From Avena insularis (taxonomy: Eukaryota; Streptophyta; Magnoliopsida; Poales; Poaceae), in contig CM042688.1 of NCBI GenBank assembly GCA_023614405.1, forward strand, positions 379,489,331 to 379,553,330: a stretch of 64,000 bases of DNA, given 5' to 3'. The notes beneath the pieces were generated by a model, which had not been told where the DNA came from, did not search any database, and saw nothing but the letters and a program-made list of their open reading frames with translations. The number at the start of each line of letters is the position of its first letter. The first letter of the stretch is position 1. Shown one piece after another: positions 46,254 to 56,121 of the stretch. Made by a program: the position numbers and the translations under genes.

Positions 46254-47181
46254 CTAGGGGTTGGAGTATGCGACTCCTGTCTCTAAATCTTTAAGGCGAT
46301 AGGCGCCACCTGGGATTACTTCTGTAATCACGTATGGTCCCTCCCAGGGGGACTCGAGCTTGAGATGCCCTTGCTGTTTCAGTCGCAGGACCAGGTCGCC
46401 TTCGACGAAGGACCTGGGGTGTAGCCTTCTGCTGTGATAGCTGTGTAGGTTCTGCTGGTAGATCGTTGATCTCCCCGTGGCGATTTCCCTTGCCTCATCA
46501 AGGAGGTCGACAGAATCTTCGAGTGCAAGAGTCAACTCTTGCTCGCTGTAAGCAACCACACATGGTGCTTTGTATCGTACTTCGGCGGGTAGCTCCGCCT
46601 CGGCCCCGTGCACCATGAAGAACGGAGTGTACCCTATGGCGCTGTTTGGAGTTGTGTGTAGGCTCTAGAGTACTGATTGTAGTTCATCTGGCCAGCAACC
46701 CGTGGCCTGTTTGAGTGGCCCGAGGAGTCGCTTCTTGATGCCGCCGCAAATGAGCCCGTTAGCTTTATCGACCTGACCATTGGTCTGTGGATGTGCTACG
46801 GAGGCATAGCTGACGTTGATTCCTATATTCTTGTAGAATTCTTGGAACTCCTTGGATGTGAAGTTCATCCCATTGTCCATGATGATGCTGTGTAGTACTC
46901 CGAAGCCGTAGACGATGGACTCGAAGAACTTGACTGTGTTGTATCCTGACTGATTGGTCACTGGCATGGCCTCTATCCACTTGGTGAATTTGTTGACTAC
47001 GACCAGGAGGTAGACGTAGCCTCCTCGTGAGGACTTTGGCAGCTTGCCGACCATGTTGAGTCCCCATTGCACAAAGGGCCAGGCCAATGGAATTGGCCAG
47101 AGTTCTGTGCCAGGTGCGTGCGGCTTGTCTGCAAATCGCTGGCAAGCGTTGCATTTCTAGACGATGTCCTTCGGATCCAAT
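46254..47181 (-). pseudogene. Gypsy integrase, C-terminal two-thirds, inactive
   Basis: Reads KCNACQRFADKPHAPGTELW (zinc-finger end), the catalytic core (AWPFVQWGLNMVGKLPKSS, IIMDNGMNFTSKEFQEFY, YASVAHPQTNGQVDKANGLI) and a C-terminal DNA-binding part (SFVEGDLVLRLKQQGHLKLE, GPYVITEVIPGGAYRLKDLE) to the stop at 46256-46254. In working Gypsy integrases the triad is Asp (GLDMVG), Asp (TDNG), Glu (QVERAN); here it reads Asn, Asp, Asp. TAG stops lie at 47159-47157 (before KCNACQ) and about 46664 (where relatives have Trp in VLWSLRTTP). The enzyme would insert the cDNA into the chromosome; this copy cannot. Confidence 0.88.
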
Positions 47182-48258
47182 AAAGTACGATTACGACGTT
47201 CTGACACACCATTACTTTGTGGTGTTCCGGCAGGCGTGAGTTGTGAAACTATTCCACAGTCTTTCATATGTGTGCTAAACTCGTAACTAAGATACTCTCC
47301 TCCACGGTCGGACCGCAGAAATTTGATCTTTCTGTTATGATGATTTTCCACTTCATTCTGAAATTCTTTGAACTTTTCAAAGGTTTCAGACTTATGTTTC
47401 ATCAAATAGATATACCCGTATTTACTCAAATCATCCATGAAAGTAACAAAATAACGATATCCACCTCGCGCCGACACACTCATTGGTCCACACACATCAG
47501 TATGTATGATTTCCAATAAATCTGTCGCCCGTTCCATTGAACCAGAAAACGGCGTTCTAGTCATCTTGCCCATAAGGCATGGTTCACATGTATCAAATGA
47601 TTCAAAATCAAGTGATTCCAAAAGTCCATCAGAATGGAGTTTCTTCATGCGTTTAACGCCAATATGACCTAGACGGCAGTGCCACATATATGCAGATATA
47701 TCATTATCAAGTTTAATCCTTTTAGCATCAACATTATGAATATGCGTAATACTACTATCGAGATCCAACAGAAATAAACCATTCAACACAGGTGCATGAC
47801 CACAAAAGTTATTATTCATATAAATCAAACAACCATTGTTTTCAGACTTAAACGAATAACCACTTTGCATCAAACACGATCCGGATACAATGTTCGTGCT
47901 CAGTGCAGGCACCAAATAACAATTATTCAGGTTTATAACTAATCCCGATGGCATATGGAGAGGCAGCGTTCCGATGGCGATCACATCAACTCTTGATCCA
48001 TTGCCGACCCACATCGTGACCTCATCCCTTGCTAGTTGTCGCTTGTTCCGTAGCCCCTGAACCGAGTTACATATATTAGCAACCGATCTCGTATCAAATA
48101 CCCAGGTGCTACTACGAGTACTAGTCAAGTACACATCAATAACATGTATATCACATATACCTTTGTTTGCCTTGCCGGCCTTCTTGTCTGCCAAATACTT
48201 GGGGCAGTTGCGCTTCCAATGGCCAGTCCCCTCGCAATAGTAGCACTCGGTGTCAGAC
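47182..48258 (-). pseudogene. Copia protease-integrase segment, truncated
   Basis: Sense order: zinc knuckle CYYCEGTGHWKRNC (frame upstream of 48194), protease region with WVFDTRSVANICNS where aspartic proteases have DTG(S/A), so the Gly is replaced by Arg; the gag-pre-integrase motif (MWHCRLGHIGVKRMKKLHSD, then FDTCEPCLMGKMTRTPFSGS); integrase core with HTDVCGPM (first Asp), RSDRGGEYLS (second Asp) and NGVSERRNRTLLD (Glu). The triad is intact up to the junction at 47181/47182. It is fused after LLD to Gypsy sequence and stops at 47159-47157. Confidence 0.85.
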
Positions 48259-48984
48259 TTAGGGCCATCTCGGGGTTTCTTTTGGTAGCGACAGCAGATT
48301 TGCCGCCTTCTTTCCTCGCTTGCCTTTCTTGTCCTTCTTGAAACCGGTGGTCTTATTGATCATCAACACTTGATGTTCTTTCCTAATCTCCACTTCTGCG
48401 GTCTTAAGCATTGACAGAAGCTCGGGAAGAGACTTCTTCATGCCCTGCATATTATAGTTCATCACGAAGCTCTTGTATCTAGGTGGTAGAGATTGGAGAA
48501 CACGATGTATGCCTAAGTCAATGGGAATCGTTATTCCCAAGGACACAAGCTTATCGGCGTACCCAGACATTTTGAGTACGTGGTCACTAACGGAGCTGTT
48601 CTCTTCCATCATGCAGCTAAAGAACTTTTCAGAAGCATTATAACTCTCTACGGCAGCATGGGTATCGAAAATCATTTTCAATTCTCCCATGGTATCAAAG
48701 GCATTACCATTTTCGAAACGTTTTCGAAATCCTGGCTCTAGCCCATACAGTATGCCCCAATGAACTAAGTTGTGGTCCTCTTGACGAGTTATATAGACGT
48801 TCTTTTCCTCGTCAGGGGCATTAGGAGCTGGTGGGGGGCCTAGCAGCGCCTCTAGCACATATTGCTTTTGTGAAGCACTGAGGAGAATCCTCAAATTCAT
48901 AGCCCAGTTGGTGAAGTTGCTACCATTCGCAACAAGCTTCTCTTTCTCCATGAACACATTGAAATTAAATGCAGGTGGTGCCAT
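48259..48984 (-). pseudogene. Copia gag, frameshifted before the zinc knuckle
   Basis: The start MAPPAFNFNVFMEKEKLVAN is followed by TNWAMNLRILLSASQKQYVL, FDTHAAVESYNASEKFFSCM and LPPRYKSFVMNYNMQGMKKS, the UBN2-type Copia gag that forms the particle core. The frame ends at 48259 in PKETPRWP. The zinc knuckle that should follow lies in another frame (48235-48190), so a small indel between ~48305 and 48260 separates gag from pol. Apart from this shift the 241-codon gag is open. Confidence 0.85.
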
Positions 48985-50029
48985 CTACAACAGAATTTGT
49001 AAAATATATTTAGACTAAGTTTATGATAGATTGAGTTCAACTAATCCAAATTACTAATGAACTCCCACTCAAAAACGACATCCCTCGTGTCCTTTTGGTG
49101 ATTACATGAACCAAATCCACTACACCAAGTCCGATCATCACGTGAGTCGGTGTAGCTTCAAAGGCGAGCATATATATGGGCATCATATCAACTATATGAC
49201 TCATGCTTAACCTTTCGGTCCGTGTTCCGAGGCCATGTCTATACATGCTAGGCTCATCAAGTAAGAACCTTAGTATTCACGTGTGTAAAACTGTCTTACA
49301 CCCGTTGTATGAAAGCGTAGAGTCGAGAACACCCGATCATCACGTGATGCCTCAAAACACGATCCACAAAACAGTGCATACTTAAGGAAGAACACATTTT
49401 ATCTTGATATCTAAATGAGGGATCATCTTATAATGCTACCAAAAGCGCCAAACTAGCAATATAAGATGCTAACATCTAATGTGTGAAGTGAGGTGATATG
49501 GTCCATGCATTTGATCTCTATCATTTGCATCGTGGTATGATCTCTATCATTCCTTTGTGTGTAAGGCCAAGGTCTATGGAACTTACACGTTAAGTGAGTT
49601 GTAAGAGTATCTATCATACATCTACTTACAACAATACCATATCAAGACACTAGCCCAGCAACGATCTAAACTAGACGCCTCTAATTTATCATTTGCAACT
49701 TTTACGTGGCTTAGGGCTTTCGGTGATAGAACCGGTCTTACCTACGAACATGAACCACAACGAGGATAACCAAGTTATTATCAACTTGTTGTAAATCATA
49801 TATTGACTATAGTAGGAGAGAGACACCCACTTGACCACTTATGCAAAACAAGTTGCATGTCAGTTGTGGAACCGGTCTCATGTACGATGACATGTAAGGT
49901 TGGTCCGGGCCGCTTCATCCCACTATGCCACCAATATCCAAAATACATAGAAGATGCAATAACATGATCATCATCGCCCACATATCAACCATATGTGTAC
50001 TACCCGTGCTAAGCACCTATGCATAGATC
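48985..50029 (-). other. Leader of the Copia element
   Basis: Untranslated region between the primer-binding site and gag. It shares ordered phrases (GACTAAGTTTAT, TGACTCATGCT, GTGTTCCGAGG, CTTTTACGTGG, GGTCCGGGCC) with 24150-25229 in the Copia LARD. Confidence 0.7.
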
Positions 50030-50044
50030 AGGCTCTGATACCAC
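50030..50044 (-). promoter_or_regulatory. Primer-binding site (initiator tRNA-Met) of the Copia element
   Basis: Minus strand reads GTGGTATCAGAGCC directly after the LTR end at 50045. Confidence 0.9.
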
Positions 50045-51706
50045 TGTTGGGTCCACAGCATAGAAAACAAAAAATTTCCTACGATGAGAACTATACGCCA
50101 AGATCTATCTACTAGATACAGAGAAACGGGTGGACATACATCCATGGAGAACTTACCCTCGAAGACAACAAGTTTTGTTAACGAGTAGGAACTCGTGGTT
50201 GATGTAGTCGTACGCTTGCCGATCTCAAGATAGTGTGGAAGTCCGAGCGCACGCAAATCAGCAGCGCATCCGTCCTCGCACACACGTTCAAGCCACCGAA
50301 CAACCTCCACCTCCTCTCTCCAACGAATCAGCGGAAGCAGCAACTCCTTCCACACGCAAGGCCACCGGGAACATGTATCTCGCTAATCCGAGACCATGGG
50401 GGAATATCTAGAGGGGGAGAGAGATCCTTCACGAGGAGGTGTAGTTTGTGAGAGGAGAGAGGGGGGCTTTATATAGGAGGGAGGGAGACCCCTCCCCTCC
50501 CATAGCCGGTGCATGAGGGGGGGGAATTCTCCCCTCCTTCATTCATGTGGTGAACCTCCACTCACATAAACATGGCCTCCACCCAAAATCCCACTCACAT
50601 GTATTTAATTTCCACCAAATTAAATGCAACTCTCAATTAATAAAACTCTTTTATTTATTTTATTCAGAATTTTTTTAATTAGTTTAATTAAAAAACATTC
50701 ACATAAAACCCCTTGCAACATTTCAATATCACATGCAGAACCACTTTCTGCAATTTCACCCGAAACAATTCCGGTTTCTATCGAAACAATTCCTGTTTCT
50801 ATCGAAACATTTCCTGCGCTTTGCAAACCTTTTGTATGGAACATATGTGCTCCTAAATGGTGTCTGGAAACCCTTAAGTGTGTCTCCCTACGGTTCACGA
50901 ATAATGCAGACATGATTGAGACTCCTCTCAGATCAATAATCGAAGCCGACACGGAGATCCATATTGACTCCTACATATTCAACGATGACTTACGGATCGT
51001 GAGAACCTTTAACGTCGACAATTTAATCCCTTTGTCTCATGATATAATACATGTCCGAGATTCGATCATCGGTATCCAAATACCTAGTTTGATCTCGCAC
51101 GACATGCACTCTTTTCTTGTTCCCGTGATATAACATTCTAGTGATCACATCACTTGCTTGCAAGCTATCTTAATGTGATATCACCGAGAGGGCCCAGAGT
51201 ATATCTATCCATCATCGGGATTGAAAAATTCCACTCTTGATCCATGAGCCTCAACATAACACCTTCATAGCACGGAACCCACCTTTATCGTCACCCTGTT
51301 ACGGTGTGACGTTTGATGTTATCAAGATACTCTTCCGGTGTTAGCAATTAACATGATCTCATGGTCTAAGGACTAAGACTACTTTGTATGATGTTATAGC
51401 AATATAAACATAATGACTTGATCGTAATGCTATACTTCGGATGAATGTTCATCACATCATTTCACAAATGCTGTGACCTTGTTATTAACAACATCCAATG
51501 TCCATGATCAGGAAACCTTGATCATCTTGTTAATCAACAAGCTAGTCTATAAGAGAGGCATAACTAGGAACCCTTTTTGTTTATTAAACACACATGTATT
51601 GATGTTTCCTATCAATACAATTATAGCATGCAAAATAAACATCTATCATATACAAGGAATACATAATAACAACTTTATTATTGCCTCTCAGGGCATATTT
51701 CCTTCA
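50045..51706 (-). repeat. 5' LTR of the Copia element
   Basis: From TGTTGGGTCCACAG to GGGCATATTTCCTTCA. On the minus strand it begins TGAAGGAAATATGCCC. The ends resemble the LARD LTRs, but the middle differs. Confidence 0.88.
50468..50475 (-). promoter_or_regulatory. TATA box of the Copia LTR
   Basis: Minus strand reads CCTATATAAAGCCCCC; same position and context as the TATA of the Copia LARD LTR. Confidence 0.65.
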
Positions 51707-52799
51707 GCAACTACTATAGGGGATGACACTCCCTGGAGGGTGGGCCTTTTCTGGACAAACGGTCCATGTGGAACATCGACCAGGAGAAGGAACGAACGGT
51801 TTACGGACCTCCACGCGTTACTATGAGCCCCTCATTGAAAGCGCACACTCGAAGAGTGGAAAAAGCGCTCCGGTTGGTCCTCGGTACCCAACGTCCCGGT
51901 GTTGAGGGGAACAACTCTCGTAGGGTAGGCACTTATATTGGAGTGGGCATCCGGAGACTCTTGATCGGTTACTCGACCCACGATCGGTGTAGATCAGGGT
52001 AGTGTACCCAGATGGTGTGGGTAAAGTGTACAACCTCTATAGAGTGTAAATCTATTCGAATAGCCGTGTCCGCGGTTAAGGACTGGTTGGACAAACTTTT
52101 GTAGATCGGTGCTGGTTTTGTTTTCAAAAAGGATTTCAGAAAAGAAATGGCTTTGGAAATGGTTTGACCATGGGATGGTCATGAAGGAGAAAGGTTTTGA
52201 CCGTGGGATGGTCGGAAGGAGGAGAAAGGAGTTTGGTTGTGGGACGACTGGAAGCTAGGAACAAATTGGTGACCCAGTCCTGATGTTCTCCAAAACTTTT
52301 CAAAAGGGTTTCCAAAATGTTTACAAAGGTTTTCAACAAAGATATGTAGATGCTATATCTACAAGAGAAACTAATTGAGAAAAGAACCTCTCTTGGAGTC
52401 CTTGGAGCCCTCCTACTACCATAGCCATAATGCATATCTTCTTGTTATTACTGTTATCATAAGGTGGTTGCGAGTACATTCAGAGTACTCACTGGCATTG
52501 TCCCTGGCTATTAACTTGGTTAGATATCGAGAAGAAGGTGAAGTGGACGACTATGCGAGCTAGGACGTTCTCCCAGTCAGTTCCCTGTAGGTTAAGGCAT
52601 GGCTCGGGCTCTATGCTTAATGAAGTTCCGCTGATGTTGATCGATGTAGCCATAATGGCAAATAAGGTATGACAGGTATTCGTTATGTATTGGATGTTTA
52701 CTTTGATACTTGTCGGTTATGTGCCACGACTAACTGATCATGGGAGCGTGGTTGTATGCATAATAGGGATTCTCAGAGGATTAATCTAGGGGCCCCACA
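51707..52799 (+). mobile_element. 3' end fragment of a third long LTR, sense plus
   Basis: Collinear in reverse with 4150-5240, from GCAACTACTATAGGGGAT to GGGGCCCCACA at 52799; it includes TATTCGAATAG, GAGTACTCACTGG and GGATTAATC. The left side is cut by the Copia LTR (TSD copy GCAAC at 51707-51711) and the rest is missing. The right end abuts CACTA sequence at 52800. Confidence 0.8.
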
Positions 52800-52953
52800 T
52801 GATCCGCCACGGTCAGGAAAAAACCGTGGTAGATTCTTTTGTGATGAGGCTTTTACCATGATGGGCATCCGTCGTAGAAGACTTTTTAGCCACGAAAAAC
52901 AGGCCTTCGACCACAAAAATCGTCCGCTATAAAAGCCAAGTTTTCTTTTAGTG
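52800..52953. mobile_element. CACTA transposon terminus
   Basis: Ends in TTTTCTTTTAGTG at 52953; its complement CACTAAAAGAAAA fits the CACTA terminal repeat. The subterminal sequence has CCACGG/CCGTGG inverted motifs (52807-52833), common in these elements. The 3-bp flank is CCA. The other terminus was not found. Confidence 0.6.
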
Positions 52954-53805
52954 CCACTAGAGTTATTTGCATGTGTGTTCTTTTCATTAACCGCCACCAG
53001 TGTCATTGCATGTGTGTTCCTTTCCTAAACCACATGGATCCACTAGTGTCATTGCATGTCTTTGCATGTGACTTATTTTCCTAAACCACCACTAGTGTCA
53101 TTACATGTGTGTTATTTTACTAAACCACATGGACCCACCACTATCAATGCATGTGTGTCCTTTTCATAAACCACCACTAGAGTCATTGCATTTTTTTCCT
53201 AAACCACAACTAGAGACATTGCATGTGTGTTCTTTTCCTAAACCACCACTAGTGTCATTGCATGTGTGTTATTTCACTAAACCACATGGATCCACCGGTG
53301 TCATTTGCATGTGTGTTCTTGTCATCAACCACCAGTGTCATCGCATGTGTGTTCCTTTCCTAAACCACAACTAGAGTCATTGCATGTTTGTTCTTTTCAT
53401 AAACCACATGGATCCACCAGAGTCATTGCATGTGTGTTATTTTCCTAAAAAACCACTAGATTCATTGTATGTGTCTTCTTTCCATAAACATCATGGATCC
53501 ACCAGAGTCATTTGCATGTGTGTTCTTTTCATTAACCACCACCACTGTCATTGAATGTGTGTTCCTTTCCTAAACCACATGGATCCACCAATGTCATTGC
53601 ATGTCTTTGCATGTGTGTTCTATTCCTAAACCACCAGTAGTGTCATTTTATGTGTGTTCTTTTCCTAAACCACCACTAGTGTCACTGCATGTGTGTTCTT
53701 TTCATAAACCACTTGGATCCACCAGAGTCATTGCATATTTGTTCTTTTCATAAACCACAACTATAGTCATTGCATGTTTGTTCTTTTCATAAAACACATG
53801 GACCC
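52954..53805. repeat. 39-bp minisatellite, left half
   Basis: Head-to-tail units built on ACCACTAGTGTCATTGCATG + TGTGTTCTTTTCCTAAACC (39 bp), mixed with 46-48-bp variants containing ACATGGATCCACC and some with an internal GCATGTCTTT insertion. Because 39 = 13 codons, long frames of HVCSFPKPPLES type stay open, but I see no gene. The array ends at the TSD GACCC of the Gypsy LARD and resumes at 60279. Confidence 0.92.
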
Positions 53806-54081
53806 TGGTACATTGCAAATGTATCTATAATTTGTGATGTTCCATGCTTGGTTTTTATCTACTTTCTTATGTTTTGTCCACACTTTGGAGTATTTTTATA
53901 CACTTGCTTGGACTAACCTATTAACAAGTGCCACAGTGTCAGTTGCCTGTTTTCTGCTGTTTTTGGTTCCAGGAAAGTCAGAAAATCAATATTCTCGGAA
54001 TTGGACCGGACAAAAGCCAAAGTCGATATTTTACCGGAAGACTCATAGAGCCAGAAGACGAGACGGAGAGGGGCCACGGGG

Positions 54082-54140
54082 TGGCCACACCATATGGTGG
54101 CGCGGGCTAGCCCTGGCCGCGCCACCAGGTGGTGTGGGCC
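54082..54140. promoter_or_regulatory. Imperfect ~22-bp palindrome upstream of the LTR TATA
   Basis: The arm GGCCACACCATATGGTGGCG (from 54082, continuing CGG) pairs with the arm ending at 54140 (CCGCGCCACCAGGTGGTGTG, then GGCC), with two mismatches and one bulge. It lies ~32 bp before the TATA at 54173. The right LTR has lost one arm. Confidence 0.8.
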
Positions 54141-54172
54141 CCCTGGCCGCCCACCGACCTTGCCTCTTCGCC

Positions 54173-54177
54173 TATAA
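54173..54177 (+). promoter_or_regulatory. TATA box of the plus-strand Gypsy LARD
   Basis: GCCTATAAGATGCC; also present in the right LTR at 59230-59234. Confidence 0.6.
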
Positions 54178-55226
54178 GATGCCTCCTGATGCAAAAATCC
54201 TAAATAATCAAGCCACGAGCCACGAAAAGTTTCGCAGCCCCGCCGCCACCGAAGGGGAGATTCGGGCGACAGAAAGTCTCTGTTCCGGCACCCTACCAGG
54301 ACGGGGAAGTGCCCCCGGAGCCATCTCCATCAATCTCCACCACCATCTCCATCACCATTGCTGATTCCCATGATGAGGATGTAGTAGTTCTCTCTCGAGG
54401 CTAAGAGTTCTATCGGTAGCTATGTGTTCATCTCTCTCTCTCTCTATGCATGATCATAATGTGATCATGAGATTGTAATCTATAGATCTACCTTGCTACT
54501 CAAGTGCTTAATAGATCTCTACTCTCCCCATGTGTGTGAAAGTGACAACGTGTACACCATGCTGGCACTTAGGCTAGAGATTACAAATACTTGTTATGAG
54601 TTATATTTGGAGTTGGATGTCTCTATGAAATTGTGGTGTTTGTTGGAACCATCTAGTGCTCAAGGTGACAGTGTGGGGTTTTCTAGATGGGAAAGATGAA
54701 CTTTGAGGTGTGTTGTTATAGCCCTACCATCGATTAGACTGTTCAACCGGAGAATAGTATCATGAAGAATATATTTATATGAGATTGTTCACTAGTGAAA
54801 GTATGATCCCTAGGCCTTGTTTCTAAACATTGAAACACCGTTTGCAACTAGATCTGTTACATGTTTGCTTGCTTCCATCTTTATTTCAGTTTTCCTATAG
54901 TCTTTTCCACGTGTCATCAAGCTATTTTCTATCACTATTACCACTTATAATTATCTATACCACTTGTATTTCACTATCTCTTCGCTGAACTAGTGCACCT
55001 ATACACCTGACAAGTGTATTGGGTGTGTTGGGGACACAAGAGACTTCTTGTATCTTGGTTGCAGGGTTGCTTGAGAGGGGATACCTTTGACCACTTCCTC
55101 CCTGAGTTCGATAAACCTTGGGTGATCCACTTAAGGGAAAACTTGCTGCTGTTCTACAAACCTCTGCACTTGGAGGCCCAACAATTGTCTATAAGAATAG
55201 AAGTGCGTAGACATCAAGCTATTTTC

Positions 55227-55244
55227 TGGCGCCGTTGCCGGGGA
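55227..55244 (+). promoter_or_regulatory. Primer-binding site (tRNA-Asp)
   Basis: TGGCGCCGTTGCCGGGGA, complementary to the 3' end of plant tRNA-Asp, 10 bp after the LTR end. Confidence 0.92.
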
Positions 55245-55350
55245 GGTAAGGTAAAAGGTACTCACATCCTCCGGTGTGAGTGCTCGAAGTTATTTCCTTT
55301 AGATTCTGCAATTTTGTCTTTTTGTTTCTTATTTTCACTAGTTAGGCTTA

Positions 55351-56121
55351 ATGGAAAACAACAAAAAATTTAGAGAGCTTTATAGTATTTATATTGAGTT
55401 AGGACATGAAGTGTTTAAAGAGAAAATTAAAAAACCTATGGAACTTTATTTCCATGCTAATAGCCATGTTGTTAGTATGAATTCTTTGGAAACCATTATT
55501 ACTAATGCTATGGAAAAGTCTAAGCTTGGGGAAGCTAGTTTTTATGAAAATGATCTTTTTAGTTCCCCAGCTTTGGAAGATAGCTATTCTATTGCTTATG
55601 ATGATACCAAACCTCCAATATATGATGATTACAATGATGAATATGATGTTCTCAGTCCACCTACTATTGAGGAGAAAATTAATTATGATTACAATATGCC
55701 TCCTATATTTGATGATTATGGTGATGAGAATAATAATGATAGCTATTTTGTTGAATTTTCTCCCACTACAATTAATAAGAATGACTATGTTTATGTGGGG
55801 AGTATTAATTCTTTTATGCATGTGGCTCATGATAAGAATGTTTCATGTGATAGTTATATTTTTAATTTTATTCATGATGCTACTGAAAGTTATTATGAGA
55901 GAGGGAAACATGGTTTTATGCATCTCAATAATATTAAGTTTCCCCTCTTTATGTTGAAAATTTTGAAGTTGCACTTGTTTTGCTTTCCTATGATTGTTGC
56001 TTTGTGCTTTCATGACTTGTTTCTTTACAAGATTCCTATGCATAGGAAGTGGGTTAGACTTAAATGTGCTTTGAATTTCCTTCTTGATGCTCTCTTTTAC
56101 TTAAATTCATATTTCTTATGA
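55351..56121 (+). CDS. Intact 256-aa uncharacterised LARD protein
   Basis: Starts MENNKKFRELYSIYIELGHE; the ATG at 55351 is the first in frame, ~105 bp after the primer-binding site, where gag would normally begin. Residues ~75-140 are acidic and tyrosine-rich with repeated DDY motifs (PPIYDDYNDEYD, PPIFDDYGDENN). Residues ~170-240 hold HDATESYYERGKHGFMHLNN, IKFPLFMLKILKLHLFCFPM and YKIPMHRKWVRLK, which are shared with 33215-32576. Two hydrophobic stretches (IKFPLFMLKILKLHLFCF, MIVALCFHDLFLY) and a short C-terminal one could be membrane-associated. No enzyme motif was recognised. It is the only complete coding region of a retroelement that I see; whether it helps mobilisation is unknown. Confidence 0.6.
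   Translation: MENNKKFRELYSIYIELGHEVFKEKIKKPMELYFHANSHVVSMNSLETIITNAMEKSKLGEASFYENDLFSSPALEDSYSIAYDDTKPPIYDDYNDEYDVLSPPTIEEKINYDYNMPPIFDDYGDENNNDSYFVEFSPTTINKNDYVYVGSINSFMHVAHDKNVSCDSYIFNFIHDATESYYERGKHGFMHLNNIKFPLFMLKILKLHLFCFPMIVALCFHDLFLYKIPMHRKWVRLKCALNFLLDALFYLNSYFL

Larger units (their letters stand above)
40224..47181 (-). mobile_element. Gypsy element, 3' part only, with an antisense accessory gene
   Basis: In minus-sense order it has the integrase C-terminal part (47181-46254), a ~470-bp spacer, a region carrying an opposite-strand gene (41993-45778), repeated polypurine-tract-like motifs, and the 3' LTR (40690-40224). The LTR starts TGAAATGGGTATACCC and ends ATGGGCA on the minus strand. 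Everything upstream (5' LTR, gag, protease, RT) is missing because the element is fused at 47181/47182 to a Copia element. Antisense ORFs between pol and the 3' LTR are known in some plant Gypsy groups (e.g. maize Grande), so this may be the normal structure of the family. Confidence 0.8.
47182..51706 (-). mobile_element. Copia element, 5' part only, minus strand
   Basis: In sense order: 5' LTR 51706-50045 (1662 bp), primer-binding site, ~1-kb leader, gag (48984-48259), protease and integrase to 47182. Integrase stops abruptly after RNRTLLD, where the frame passes into Gypsy integrase. RT, RNase H and the 3' LTR are gone. The right flank GCAAC (51707-51711) is one TSD copy; its partner is lost with the deletion. 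LTR style (TGAAGGAAATATGCCC start, tRNA-iMet PBS) is that of BARE/Angela-like Copia elements. Confidence 0.85.
53806..55216 (+). repeat. 5' LTR of the plus-strand Gypsy LARD
   Basis: Contains the palindrome at 54082-54140, a TATA at 54173 and a (TC)n run at about 54432. Ends GTAGACATCA, followed by AGCTATTTTC and the primer-binding site. Confidence 0.92.
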
